From: a virus
Reading direction: 5' to 3' (one strand)
IMG/VR virus record: IMGVR_UViG_3300025009_000099
Location: 1-64,000 of that record
Length of the DNA stretch: 64,000 nt
In this document: one piece after another, positions 14,710 to 22,801 of the stretch
Numbering within the stretch: position 1 is the stretch's first letter
How the letters are laid out: every line of letters starts with the position of its first letter
Position numbers and translations under genes: made by a program
Notes under the pieces: generated by a model
What the model saw: the letters and a program-made list of their open reading frames with translations, nothing else
Told to the model about the DNA's origin: nothing
Database searches by the model: none

Positions 14710-14970
14710 ATGAGTAAAGCTCGCGTAGTTTCAACCCGCATGACCATTGAAGACCTCGCCAAAGCGCGTGACGGCCTACTTGCTAAAGGCATCGAAGCAT
14801 CTGACTTAACAACAACAAGTCAGCTTATCAAACTTACCTTCTACTACGGCATCATTTATCTCTGCCAAGATCCTAAAACTCCACCCAGCCAGGCATCCAC
14901 AGAATTTATAGGGCAAAAGTTCAGCCAAACAAAAGCAACCAGGGGACTGACCTTAACTGATCTGGAGTAG
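14710..14970 (+). CDS. divergent ribbon-helix-helix protein, 86 aa
   Basis: The ATG follows AAAGGAA. Strand VVSTRMT, helix EDLAKARDGLL and helix TTTSQLIKLTFYYGII resemble the RHH proteins at 10393 and 14091, at lower identity. The C-terminus is polar and probably disordered. A third member of a small DNA-binding family in this phage. Confidence 0.6.
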   Translation: MSKARVVSTRMTIEDLAKARDGLLAKGIEASDLTTTSQLIKLTFYYGIIYLCQDPKTPPSQASTEFIGQKFSQTKATRGLTLTDLE

Positions 14971-14992
14971 TTCAATATTAAAAGGAGCCACA

Positions 14993-15136
14993 ATGTTTCA
15001 CTCATATATTTATAAAGCAATTGGTAGTTGGATATGTAAAACACTTAATTTTCTTCTATTAATTGGCCTCATATCTTTGTGTGGATTTTGTATCTACTTA
15101 GGCTATAAATTTATTAAGTTTCTAATTAGTATTTAA
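14993..15136 (+). CDS. small single-pass membrane protein, 47 aa
   Basis: A strong AAAGGAG site precedes the ATG. A hydrophobic stretch at about residues 18-36 (LLLIGLISLCGFCIYLG) spans the membrane once, with Lys on both sides. Function unknown. Small early membrane proteins in phages often alter host physiology or exclude other phages, but nothing here proves it. Confidence 0.6.
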   Translation: MFHSYIYKAIGSWICKTLNFLLLIGLISLCGFCIYLGYKFIKFLISI

Positions 15137-15149
15137 CAGAGCTAATGCC

Positions 15150-15377
15150 ATGAAAAACCTTCCATTCTACAAAACCCCAAACGATTTTAAATGTCCAGCC
15201 TGCAATCAGTCCTGTCGCATAATTGCCTTAGACGATTCATTTGGTTATTCTGGTACTCATTGCACAGCCGGACAAGCAGGCATTCACTATCCATCTGATT
15301 ATGGCTCGCCTGTGACTGATTGCTGCGAGGCAGACGTACCAGATGCTGAACTTGACGAACCAGATTATGACTATTAA
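15150..15377 (+). CDS. zinc-ribbon-like protein with acidic tail, 75 aa
   Basis: CPACNQSC near residue 15 and a later HC...CC (ending near residue 59) could hold zinc, and the last 15 residues are almost all Asp, Glu, Tyr and Pro. It is directly upstream of the helicase gene, so it may be a helicase accessory; that is inference. Confidence 0.55.
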   Translation: MKNLPFYKTPNDFKCPACNQSCRIIALDDSFGYSGTHCTAGQAGIHYPSDYGSPVTDCCEADVPDAELDEPDYDY

Positions 15378-15392
15378 TAAGAGGTGAAAGTC

Positions 15393-16895
15393 ATGGTAAT
15401 GAAATACAAAGGTAAAACTCTTACCACCGAACAAGAGTCGCACGTAAGCACCATTCTTGACGGTAACAATTATGCAATCCAAGCACCTCCAGGTTCTGGC
15501 AAGACCTTTTTGTTGCTTGCAATGGCTCGCAAGATGTCAGGATATGGCTTATCCATCTCATTCAACAAACTTCTCGCCCAAGAAGCAGCTACCAAGTTTT
15601 CAAGCAGCATAATGTGCAAAACCGGCCATGCATTAGCCTATGGCACAATTGGCTACAAATACAAGAAGAAGCTCAGCAAATTGACAGGCAAACAACTGGC
15701 TGATACTTTCGACATTGGTGAATGGCAGCTATATAACAGTCCAGCCAACAAAGGATACTTAATCCTAAATACAATTCGCAAATACTGCTATTCTAGTGAC
15801 GAAGTTATTCAGTACAAACATTTGCCTAGACTAACAATCTTGCAGGATGCAGACCTGAATATTATGCGTGAAGATTTAGTTCATTATGCTAATCTGGTGT
15901 TTAATGAAATGGCCGATGTTAACAAGCCTATGCCAATCACCCATGATGTTTATCTCAAAATATGGGCACTCACAAACCCAATAATTAATAAAGACTTTAT
16001 CTTCTTTGACGAATACCAGGATAGCAACCCAGTCATTGCGCAAGTTATCAAGAATCAAAGTTGTCAAAAGATCTTCGTTGGCGACTGTTTTCAGCAAATC
16101 TACAGTTGGAGAGGCGCCGTTAATGCACTCCAGGATGACAATCTGGCAAAGCTATACATTACTAGAAGTTTCCGTTTTGGAGAGAATATCGCAAGTATGG
16201 CAAACACCATAATTACTGGTTACTATCCATATCAGTTCGAATATGTGCCATTTCATGGTAACGATGATGTTACATCTTCAATCCATTATGAGCCACTTCC
16301 AGCTGTAGATGCCATTCTATGCCGGACAAACAAAGGCATCATTGCAGAAACCATAGAAGCTCTGGGCAAAAATCTTTCCGTCCACATCCTTGGAGGGACG
16401 CAACAACTTACATACCTTATCAACTCTATAATTCAGCTCAAGCTCCAGGGGTATTCAAATCATCCAGACCTCTTCCTATTTAAGAACTTCGCAGATTTAA
16501 AGGAATATGCAGATTCTCCAATGGGCGGAGATATTAAACCCATCCTCAAATTGATCGAACTCTATGGCAGGGAACGCTTACTAAGTATACTTGAATCAAC
16601 TGTGGAAGACCCAAACGAAGCCGATGTAACCATAACTACCGCACATAAAGCAAAAGGTTTAGAATGGCCTAGAGTGAGGCTGGCCAATGATTTCAAGGTT
16701 CCCAGTGATAACGGGAATCCAACAACTGAAGAAACCAACATCTTGTATGTAGCTGCCAGTCGAGCACTTCACCAACTCGATGTGAGCAAATGCGAAGCTT
16801 GCTGGCCTCATACATTTGACAAAGCCCGTAAGGTTGCCTATGAACAATGGCAAGTAGATCAAATGATTGAACAAGAAACAGGAGATTTACAATGA
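15393..16895 (+). CDS. superfamily 1 (UvrD/Rep-like) DNA helicase
   Basis: The ATG at 15393 is preferred over a GTG at 15384 because the GTG lies in the GAGG ribosome site. In the 500-residue product: Walker A APPGSGKT (31-38), motif II DEYQDS (206-211), motif III GDCFQQIYSWRGA (230-242), motif V TTAHKAKGLEW (415-425) and motif VI LYVAASRA (451-458). All SF1A motifs are present, so it should be an active 3'-5' helicase. It is shorter than UvrD and lacks large 1B/2B insertions. It probably unwinds phage DNA for replication or recombination. Confidence 0.92.
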   Translation: MVMKYKGKTLTTEQESHVSTILDGNNYAIQAPPGSGKTFLLLAMARKMSGYGLSISFNKLLAQEAATKFSSSIMCKTGHALAYGTIGYKYKKKLSKLTGKQLADTFDIGEWQLYNSPANKGYLILNTIRKYCYSSDEVIQYKHLPRLTILQDADLNIMREDLVHYANLVFNEMADVNKPMPITHDVYLKIWALTNPIINKDFIFFDEYQDSNPVIAQVIKNQSCQKIFVGDCFQQIYSWRGAVNALQDDNLAKLYITRSFRFGENIASMANTIITGYYPYQFEYVPFHGNDDVTSSIHYEPLPAVDAILCRTNKGIIAETIEALGKNLSVHILGGTQQLTYLINSIIQLKLQGYSNHPDLFLFKNFADLKEYADSPMGGDIKPILKLIELYGRERLLSILESTVEDPNEADVTITTAHKAKGLEWPRVRLANDFKVPSDNGNPTTEETNILYVAASRALHQLDVSKCEACWPHTFDKARKVAYEQWQVDQMIEQETGDLQ

Positions 16896-17086
16896 CAGAA
16901 AATAAAATTATTATAGACGAATGGACAATTACATACAATCCTAAACCTATTCCTGATCGTAGATTTGATTATGATGTTGTGCATAAAGACTATGATGAAG
17001 ATAATAATTTATTTTTCTATGCAGCTTCAATAGAAGAAGCAAAACAAGGAATTACAGCTCGCTTATTGGAGGATCTTAACCAATGA
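16892..17086 (+). CDS. unknown acidic protein, 64 aa
   Basis: It starts in an ATGA overlap with the helicase stop and ends in another ATGA overlap, so it is tightly coupled on both sides. The product is acidic and Tyr-rich, with an AASIEEAKQGITARLLEDL helix at the end. No family recognised. Confidence 0.6.
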   Translation: MTENKIIIDEWTITYNPKPIPDRRFDYDVVHKDYDEDNNLFFYAASIEEAKQGITARLLEDLNQ

Positions 17087-17250
17087 ACAAGCGACAACTC
17101 AAGAAAATAATCACCCTATATCGAGAAGGCTTATCTTGTGAAATCTGCATAGCTGTTATGCTTGACTTAATGAAAGATAAAAGCACTATTGAGATAGCAA
17201 TGGCAATTCATACCTTCTACGAATCAATATTTGATCTTAAGGAGAGATAA
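17083..17250 (+). CDS. small helical protein, 55 aa
   Basis: An ATGA overlap with the previous gene and GGAGGATC upstream. The product (MNKRQLKKIITLYREGLSCEI...) is helical throughout, and its last codons form the ribosome site of the next gene. No family recognised. Confidence 0.6.
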   Translation: MNKRQLKKIITLYREGLSCEICIAVMLDLMKDKSTIEIAMAIHTFYESIFDLKER

Positions 17251-17251
17251 C

Positions 17252-17491
17252 ATGCCAGTATTAACTAAAAAAGTTCATAAAGAAATGATGATTGAATTAA
17301 TTAATCGATATGACAATCTTAAAGAAAAATTCAGCTCAAGATCATTAATTTCTGCTAGAGAAGGCGTAAAAGGGTATGGTTCTTGGCAAGTGCCAGATAA
17401 TCACTGTGCAACTCTTGGATCTTCTCTAGAGCTCTCAATAGCTGTGGAGGATTTTAAGACAATCTTAGCTGAAATTAAGAAACTTAAGTAA
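17252..17491 (+). CDS. unknown protein, 79 aa
   Basis: I chose the ATG at 17252, behind AAGGAGAG; the frame opens upstream at a poor start. The product has N-terminal and C-terminal helices around a Gly/Ser-rich middle (EGVKGYGSWQVPDN). No family recognised. Confidence 0.6.
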   Translation: MPVLTKKVHKEMMIELINRYDNLKEKFSSRSLISAREGVKGYGSWQVPDNHCATLGSSLELSIAVEDFKTILAEIKKLK

Positions 17492-17673
17492 TGGAGCCAA
17501 TTGTGATCAAGCGCAAATTCTTGCCAGAACTTCTCGGAATGAACCTTTACCAGACTGGTCGCAACGAATCTTTTTATGCTTGGAATCATAAACATGCCAT
17601 CAACAAAAGGCCAAACGAACTTATTTATTTTGTTACAGATGTTGGGAAAAGAATATTAATTATTAACAAATAA
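17491..17673 (+). CDS. unknown protein, 60 aa
   Basis: A TAATG overlap with the previous gene. A GTG at 17503, spaced from a GGAG, is an alternative start giving 56 residues. The product is basic and aromatic, ending VTDVGKRILIINK. No family recognised. Confidence 0.5.
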   Translation: MEPIVIKRKFLPELLGMNLYQTGRNESFYAWNHKHAINKRPNELIYFVTDVGKRILIINK

Positions 17674-17686
17674 CCTGGAAACAATT

Positions 17687-17953
17687 ATGCCCATTAATAA
17701 TACAATAATATTTACTGTCGGTCTAATAATTGGTATAGGAGGAACATCTTTTGCTGGCTATTCTGCTTTAGTTGAACAAGCTAATATGATAACCCATCTT
17801 AAGGAGAAAGTAAACCTCGTGCCTGTCGTAACTGTTGACGCCTTAGGCATTTGTAAAGTAACCCAAGGAGGAAAATCCTACATGCTGATTGATGTCACCA
17901 ATGAAACAAAAGCACTTGATGTAATTGAACAAAATATTAATAAGGAGAAATAA
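17687..17953 (+). CDS. membrane-anchored protein, 88 aa
   Basis: The N-terminal hydrophobic stretch (FTVGLIIGIGGTSFAGYSAL) acts as a membrane anchor or uncleaved signal, followed by a soluble domain with one Cys and an acidic end. The stop overlaps the next ATG (TAATG). No family recognised. Periplasmic orientation is plausible but not shown. Confidence 0.55.
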   Translation: MPINNTIIFTVGLIIGIGGTSFAGYSALVEQANMITHLKEKVNLVPVVTVDALGICKVTQGGKSYMLIDVTNETKALDVIEQNINKEK

Positions 17954-18063
17954 TGTGCGAAAGATTACTCGAACATTTCATACTTTTCTTACTCACCTGC
18001 ACAAAATCTTTCATTTTCCTACACATAAAAGTAAAAGCTCTTACGAGCAGGATAGGAAAATAA
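17953..18063 (+). CDS. very small hydrophobic protein, 36 aa
   Basis: TAATG overlap and an AAGGAG site support translation. The product has a hydrophobic stretch (FILFLLTCTKSFIFL) and a basic C-terminus. A 12-codon frame then overlaps its stop and the next start. It could be a membrane peptide or a translational relay. No family recognised. Confidence 0.4.
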   Translation: MCERLLEHFILFLLTCTKSFIFLHIKVKALTSRIGK

Positions 18064-18097
18064 TGCGAATAGCTAGATTACATATTTGGAGGGTAAA

Positions 18098-18256
18098 ATG
18101 AATACTATAAAAAATACTTTGATCTTTCTTGCATCTTTTATAGTAGTAGGCTTATTTGTGGTTCTTATTGATCAATTGTATCCAACACCTCCGATTGATC
18201 AAGCAACTTTTCAATCTTATTCTTGTAGTAATGGTATTACATGTGTGAATAAATAA
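18098..18256 (+). CDS. small membrane or exported protein, 52 aa
   Basis: A strong TTTGGAGGG site precedes the ATG. The N-terminal helix (LIFLASFIVVGLFVVLID) is followed by a short polar tail with two Cys (SCSNGITC) that could pair in the periplasm. Third membrane-type gene in a row after 17687 and 17953. Function unknown. Confidence 0.55.
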   Translation: MNTIKNTLIFLASFIVVGLFVVLIDQLYPTPPIDQATFQSYSCSNGITCVNK

Positions 18257-18258
18257 CT

Positions 18259-18447
18259 ATGAATATTCCTATCAAATCTATACGTGCAGCTAGAGATGCT
18301 CTTGAACTACAGTATATAATATCTTCAAGCGAAGAAAGTCTAAAAAGTTGGAGCTTACCTTTCAGAAAGATACAAGAAAAGATTAATAAGACAAACAAGC
18401 AGTATCTCTCTGAACTAGATAAATGGTTAACGGAGGTAGAAAAATGA
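18259..18447 (+). CDS. unknown helical protein, 62 aa
   Basis: It starts 3 nt after the previous stop without its own clear ribosome site, suggesting re-initiation. The product is helical and charged, ending YLSELDKWLTEVEK, and its stop overlaps the next start (ATGA). No family recognised. Confidence 0.5.
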   Translation: MNIPIKSIRAARDALELQYIISSSEESLKSWSLPFRKIQEKINKTNKQYLSELDKWLTEVEK

Positions 18448-18659
18448 ACGTATATTTGCTACATAGACTTGATTCTGTTGGCTATGATGAATATGAAGCC
18501 AAAGTAATTGTTGCCAGGACTGATTATGAAGCTCGCTTATTGGCGAATGTTAAAACTGCTGATGAAGGTCCAATCTGGACAGATCCTACCAAAGTTGTTT
18601 GTGCAAACTTGGATTTGCATGTTGCTCGGGTAGTTCTTGAGTCATTTAAGGCAGGGTGA
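18444..18659 (+). CDS. unknown protein, 71 aa
   Basis: I chose the ATG at 18444 behind CGGAGGT. The product (MNVYLLHRLDSVGYDEYEAK...) contains IVARTDYEARLLANVKTADE, an alpha/beta pattern common in small phage proteins with no assigned role. It ends just before a promoter. Confidence 0.6.
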   Translation: MNVYLLHRLDSVGYDEYEAKVIVARTDYEARLLANVKTADEGPIWTDPTKVVCANLDLHVARVVLESFKAG

Positions 18660-18687
18660 AAAAGGCACAAAAAGGTGAAAAAATTTG

Positions 18688-18716
18688 TTGACAGGGACGA
18701 TCCTTTATGTTATTGT
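18688..18716 (+). promoter_or_regulatory. early/middle promoter with flanking GCAC units
   Basis: TTGACA (18688-18693), a 17-base spacer and TATTGT. AAGGCACAAAA lies upstream at about 18662 and AAAGCACCAAGG downstream at about 18744, like the units of the 9.8-10.4 kb array. The leader also holds GGGC-ATGTC-GCCC, a small hairpin before the gene at 18824. Confidence 0.6.
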
Positions 18717-18823
18717 ACCCGAACAATACCGGATTTTACCGGAAAGCACCAAGGGCCGTAAAAAGCCGTTTTCAAGTCGGGCATGTCGCCCATTCTACAA
18801 ACCCCCTAATTAGGAGATTCAAA

Positions 18824-19186
18824 ATGTCCATGATCAAAGTAGTAAGTAATCAGGTAGAGCGTGATATCACTGTAACCGAGCCTGTAGTTCTCAACCTTGG
18901 GACGATTGAAGAGCTGGTACAGTCACTCGGTGAAGATCTGGCAGTAAACATGATCAAGAACCAGCTCAAGGTTTCTTTCAGGGCTGTTGTTCGTCGCAAG
19001 CTGGAAGAGAAGGACGACAATGGTGAATTCAGCAACTCTGATGATACCATTCTTGCCGAGGATTTCAGCGACTGGAAACCGACTCTTCGCATTACTAAGA
19101 CTCCTGAGGAGAAAGCTCTGGAGGCACTTGGCAACCTTCCGCCTGAAGTTCGTGATGCAGTTCTGGCCCAGTTCAACAATCGGTAA
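18824..19186 (+). CDS. unknown protein with shared C-terminal tail, 120 aa
   Basis: I chose the ATG at 18824 behind TTAGGAG; an upstream in-frame ATG overlaps the -10 box. The body is mixed: a beta-like N-terminus (VTEPVVLNLG), a central basic part (KVSFRAVVRRKLEEKDD) and an acidic linker. The end (EEKALEALGNLPPEVRDAV...) matches the tail of the 8806, 13199 and 25646 proteins. Its own promoter suggests high expression. No family recognised. Confidence 0.7.
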   Translation: MSMIKVVSNQVERDITVTEPVVLNLGTIEELVQSLGEDLAVNMIKNQLKVSFRAVVRRKLEEKDDNGEFSNSDDTILAEDFSDWKPTLRITKTPEEKALEALGNLPPEVRDAVLAQFNNR

Positions 19187-19322
19187 GCCTAATCTAGTTA
19201 ATTAACCTCTTAATGCCGGAAACGCATTGGATAGCAAGTCCATGCGCACCATTCGACCTGAATTGACAGGTATCGCCAGCATGACGATGTTGGAATCGGC
19301 TTCTTAATTATGAGGAGTTATT

Positions 19323-19517
19323 ATGATAACTGGAAAAAAATTAAAAGAGCTTGTTATGTATATTCCTGATGATGCAAAAATTTATGCTTATGAAGGTGAA
19401 GATACAGGCTTTGGTATTCGTATGAAGGATGGTTCTTATGCCTGGATACGCGCTCATGATAATGATATTGAAGATGATCAAACAGAATTTAAATTAAATA
19501 TTTCAGAAACTATATAA
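19323..19517 (+). CDS. unknown acidic protein, 64 aa
   Basis: GAGGAG precedes the ATG. The product starts with a short helix (TGKKLKELVMYIPDDAKIY) typical of a small phage family of unknown role, then is acidic to the end. It follows a 136-base gap that contains ACCTG-AATTGA-CAGGT. Confidence 0.6.
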   Translation: MITGKKLKELVMYIPDDAKIYAYEGEDTGFGIRMKDGSYAWIRAHDNDIEDDQTEFKLNISETI

Positions 19518-19570
19518 AATATTACCTCAGCTAGTTTCTTTTCATTAGGTTCAACGAGAGGATTTCTCAA

Positions 19571-20542
19571 ATGAATTTTTACGAAAAAATAGACTACAGT
19601 GCATTATCAACCTATCTCACGTGTCCACGCAGGTTCTTATTCCAATATGTAATGAACCTCAAGCCAGCCGGACAATCCATTCATCTTGTATTTGGAAGCT
19701 GCTGGCATTACGGCCTAGAAGCCACGTACAATATCTTAATTAAGGATTCTTCACCATCTGTTCTTGATGCAACTGAAACTTCCATCAAAGCATTCCACAA
19801 GCTTTGGAAGCTCGATGGCGAACCATTTTGGAAAAATGAAGATGCAATCTTTCCCAAGTCTCCCGGCCATGCAGCCAATATGTACAAGGGTTATTGGGAT
19901 CGCTTTCTCGTAAGTGATGTAAAAAATCGTTCAATCTTGGCTGTTGAAGCACCATTTTCCATCGACCTTTCTGTAAAGGGCTTGAAGCTGCCCAATTATA
20001 TTGGCCGCATTGATTTAATATTTTCCAGCGGTGAGAATGGAATCGATATTCTCGACCACAAAACAGCGAAAGCTATCTACTCTACAACACCCCAAACTTT
20101 TGAAATGTCATTCCAGTCAGACGGTTATCTAACCGCTGGCAGAATTTTTTATGATAAAATTCCAACCATTACTTATCGAGTTGCTCTTTGCCAAAAAAGC
20201 AAGATTGACTTTGTCCCAATTACAATCAACAAACGCTCAGCGGCGATTGAACACTTCTTGTCTGATCTTTGTCATTATGCAGATGAGATTCAGCAAAACT
20301 TAAACATACTTGAAGAAGATATGATTAACTGCCGAGAACGCTCGGATGTGTTGAAATCATTCCACAGAAATCCAGGCTATGCTTGTACGACATTTAGCTC
20401 AGTTTGTCCTTATTATGATCTTTGCAGACTCCGAAACAATCCGTTGCACTGGATGGAAAAAGCGCCTCAAGGATTTATTCACTCAGAATGGGACCCGGAG
20501 TTGCATGAGGCAAGAACAAAGCAGAGATTGAGTGAGGTATAA
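19571..20542 (+). CDS. PD-(D/E)XK nuclease, Cas4/RecB-like with Fe-S cysteines
   Basis: In the 323-residue product: an early Cys18 in TYLTCPRRF, H46 in GSCWHYGLE, E126 (VEAPF), D148 in GRIDLI, the D162-H-K164 catalytic pair in ILDHKTAK, the QSDGY motif (182-186) and three C-terminal Cys (272, 279, 285) that with C18 fit a 4Fe-4S cluster. This is the Cas4/AddB-type exonuclease plan used in end resection. Together with the Sak4-like ATPase and ssDNA-binding protein downstream it fits a phage recombination module. Confidence 0.88.
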   Translation: MNFYEKIDYSALSTYLTCPRRFLFQYVMNLKPAGQSIHLVFGSCWHYGLEATYNILIKDSSPSVLDATETSIKAFHKLWKLDGEPFWKNEDAIFPKSPGHAANMYKGYWDRFLVSDVKNRSILAVEAPFSIDLSVKGLKLPNYIGRIDLIFSSGENGIDILDHKTAKAIYSTTPQTFEMSFQSDGYLTAGRIFYDKIPTITYRVALCQKSKIDFVPITINKRSAAIEHFLSDLCHYADEIQQNLNILEEDMINCRERSDVLKSFHRNPGYACTTFSSVCPYYDLCRLRNNPLHWMEKAPQGFIHSEWDPELHEARTKQRLSEV

Positions 20543-20544
20543 TT

Positions 20545-20787
20545 ATGGGAACTGAATATAAACTTTACAAAGACAATCAGTTTGGTGAATTAACTATTGA
20601 TGAAATGTCAAATAGATTAACATTAAACTTTATTGGAGAAGATGAATATACTCATCCATCTAATGATATGACACCACAAGAAATGGCAAAAGTTTTTCTT
20701 AAGGGGTTAACAGTCTGTTCCTATTGGATGGATATAGATGAATTAAAAAAGATGATTTCAGATCATGTTAAAAAGGAGTTTTATTAA
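20545..20787 (+). CDS. unknown acidic protein, 80 aa
   Basis: The start lies 2 nt after the nuclease stop, with GAGGT upstream. The product is acidic and helical in its second half and ends in DHVKKEFY, its last codons forming the next gene's AAAAGGAG site. No family recognised. Confidence 0.6.
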   Translation: MGTEYKLYKDNQFGELTIDEMSNRLTLNFIGEDEYTHPSNDMTPQEMAKVFLKGLTVCSYWMDIDELKKMISDHVKKEFY

Positions 20788-20788
20788 T

Positions 20789-21052
20789 ATGAGCTATTAT
20801 TCAGATGATCCTGCAATGGTAAGAGTTGACTTCTGGAAACCTTCAGGTAAATGGTACACTACTGAAGCAGTAAAATGGACTGCTGGATGGCAAAGAGAAT
20901 CATGCTTAATTCATGATGGATTTGCAAAATCTCTTCGAGAGCATTTTAAAGCTAATCCAGATAGATTATCTGATATGGATGCAACTTGTCTGGAACCATA
21001 CCATGAACTTTCTCATCCAATACAACTTAAAGCAGGTAGTTGGAATAAATAG
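20789..21052 (+). CDS. unknown protein, 87 aa
   Basis: I chose the ATG at 20789 behind AAAAGGAG; an upstream in-frame ATG lies within the previous gene. The product is rich in Trp and Ser (VDFWKPSGKWYTTEAVKW) and probably beta-rich. No family recognised. Confidence 0.6.
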   Translation: MSYYSDDPAMVRVDFWKPSGKWYTTEAVKWTAGWQRESCLIHDGFAKSLREHFKANPDRLSDMDATCLEPYHELSHPIQLKAGSWNK

Positions 21053-21086
21053 TAGTTAAGATTAAAATCATTTAAAGGAGTTTTAA

Positions 21087-21893
21087 ATGAACCCACAAGT
21101 AGCTACACCACCAAATTTCAACAAAACAAAACTAACTGAAAAGCAACGAATCTTTAACCTCAAATTCTTGCTAACCGGAAATTCAGGTTCTGGCAAAACC
21201 CACTTCACGGCAACCTACACCAAGGGACCGCTGCATTATTACATGTTCGACAAAGGAGGCGAAAAGACAATAGAGAAAATTGCATCCAAAAGAACAGACA
21301 TAACAATTGATAACTTCTCAGCTGACTCTTTGTTATTCTCTGATTTTTGGCGAACCTTCCAGGAAGATGAAAAAAATGGTTTATTTCAATGGCTGAAGGA
21401 ACAGTCAGGCATGTTAGTCCTTGACTCTCTGACAAATGCTAACAAGAAAGCAATCCATGAAATTGAAAAGAAGTCTGGGATTACTCCAAGTGGCATAGGT
21501 AAAAAGATAGACATGAAGATGGGCATGGCACCTGCTCATTGGGGCCAACTGCTGAACTGGATGAGCACTTTGGTAAGCTCACTCCAGGAGTTACCTTGTG
21601 CAGTTGCAGTCACAGTCCATTTGCACACGCTCATGAATTCTAACCAGGAAGTAGTAGCAAGATATCCTGCAGTCAACGGACAGTTCAGGCAGTTACTAGC
21701 AGCAGATTTTGATGAAGCCTACTTGCTGACGACGCAAGGAACTAAGAGGCAAATATTTTTTACTGAAAAGATTGCATTTGAAGCAAAATCACGAGTATTT
21801 GATATGCCAAAGGTTGAAGGCATCACCATGGATCAGCTTGCCACAGCATATCTGACAGGCAAAACAGTCATTCCACAATCTATTTCAGCTTAA
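21087..21893 (+). CDS. RecA-like recombination ATPase (Sak4/AAA_24-like)
   Basis: The 268-residue product has Walker A GNSGSGKTH (31-39) and Walker B GMLVLDSL (108-115), a central helical region and later strands AVAVTVHLH and EAYLLTT. This matches phage Sak4-type, RecA-core ATPases that promote single-strand annealing with a phage ssDNA-binding protein. The next large gene is such a protein, supporting the assignment. The AAAGGAG site predicts good expression. Confidence 0.85.
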   Translation: MNPQVATPPNFNKTKLTEKQRIFNLKFLLTGNSGSGKTHFTATYTKGPLHYYMFDKGGEKTIEKIASKRTDITIDNFSADSLLFSDFWRTFQEDEKNGLFQWLKEQSGMLVLDSLTNANKKAIHEIEKKSGITPSGIGKKIDMKMGMAPAHWGQLLNWMSTLVSSLQELPCAVAVTVHLHTLMNSNQEVVARYPAVNGQFRQLLAADFDEAYLLTTQGTKRQIFFTEKIAFEAKSRVFDMPKVEGITMDQLATAYLTGKTVIPQSISA

Positions 21894-21910
21894 TTAAAGG
21901 AGTTTTAATT

Positions 21911-22108
21911 ATGAAAATTGGACTTAAAGCAAAAGCCTATGAAGGCGTTGTCTGTATTGAGATTGATGACTCATGTGAAGATAAAAATCAATTCATAACT
22001 GGACTTTTTAGTTGTCTTTCAGCAGTTTCAGAAGACGAAGTTGATTTTGTCATCACTGTAGGTAAGAAAAAGATCAACATAACTAAAGGAGAAAACGAAA
22101 CAGAATAA
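21911..22108 (+). CDS. unknown protein, 65 aa
   Basis: AAAGGAG precedes the ATG. The product is small and alternates strands and acidic loops (MKIGLKAKAYEGVVCIEIDD). It sits between the ATPase and the ssDNA-binding gene. No family recognised. Confidence 0.6.
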   Translation: MKIGLKAKAYEGVVCIEIDDSCEDKNQFITGLFSCLSAVSEDEVDFVITVGKKKINITKGENETE

Positions 22109-22206
22109 AACTAAACAAAAACAATCAACTCAAACCAAACCTTTGATCGAAGAATCGTTCTTTGGTCATGCATCACACGCTAAACCTATTTAAAGGAGTA
22201 TTAACT

Positions 22207-22629
22207 ATGTCTATGATTCCTAATCTGTCCGAAATTCCTGACAAAGCTCCTGTTGAAGCTGGCGAATATGACTTGACCATCTCTAAGGTCAAAGAGACCA
22301 AGTCTCAGCGTACAGGCAGGTATGGTTGTCAGCTCATTATTAATGTTGATGGAGAAGATAACGCCTCAACTATTTTTCACACTCTCTGGTATGGTAATTA
22401 CAAAGATTATCAGGGCGATGATGAGGAAAAGAATAACTTGATGTGGCGGATGGTTAAAGATTTCCTTCGCGCACTTGGGCTTGATCCCGACCAGGAAACT
22501 GACGAATCTGATCTGGTTGGCCTGAACTTTACGGCTGAACTCAGTTTTAATGATGGTATGAGTACAGACGATGATGGCAATCCGATCAAGGTTGGTCAGC
22601 CCAGGAATGAAATTGCAAGAGTAGTTTAA
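22207..22629 (+). CDS. ssDNA-binding-like protein (DUF669-like)
   Basis: I chose the ATG at 22207 with AAAGGAG upstream. The 140-residue product has the DUF669 plan: N-terminal IPDKAPVEAGEYDLTISKV, a strand GCQLIINVDG, YQGDDEEKNNLMWRMVKDF, and an acidic end. DUF669 proteins lie next to Sak4-type ATPases and are thought to be OB-fold ssDNA-binding partners, as here. No SSB-type acidic tip is seen. Confidence 0.75.
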   Translation: MSMIPNLSEIPDKAPVEAGEYDLTISKVKETKSQRTGRYGCQLIINVDGEDNASTIFHTLWYGNYKDYQGDDEEKNNLMWRMVKDFLRALGLDPDQETDESDLVGLNFTAELSFNDGMSTDDDGNPIKVGQPRNEIARVV

Positions 22630-22653
22630 CCAATAACTCTAAATAATTAAAAC

Positions 22654-22779
22654 TTTGACGTTCAATTATGAACAACCATTTATTATGGTTACTAAGTAAT
22701 TGAACGTCAAACATTCTTGCTTTATTTATCTTTACTAAGAATTAATCTGCTAAAATATTAATGTTTAGCAAAGATAAAT
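22654..22779. promoter_or_regulatory. two consecutive large inverted repeats
   Basis: The first has perfect 15-bp arms TTTGACGTTCAATTA (22654-22668) and TAATTGAACGTCAAA (22697-22711), enclosing AACCAT/ATGGTT (22674-22690). It contains the operator GTTCA-ATTA-TGAAC at 22660-22673. The second has arms of 15 with one mismatch (22724-22738 and 22765-22779, ATTTATCTTTACTAA) and an alternative inner TGCTAAA/TTTAGCA pair. No T-run follows. This fits a regulatory leader or a protein-bound site upstream of the gene at 22802. Confidence 0.55.
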
Positions 22780-22801
22780 ATTTTTACAAAGGAGATTAGT
22801 T

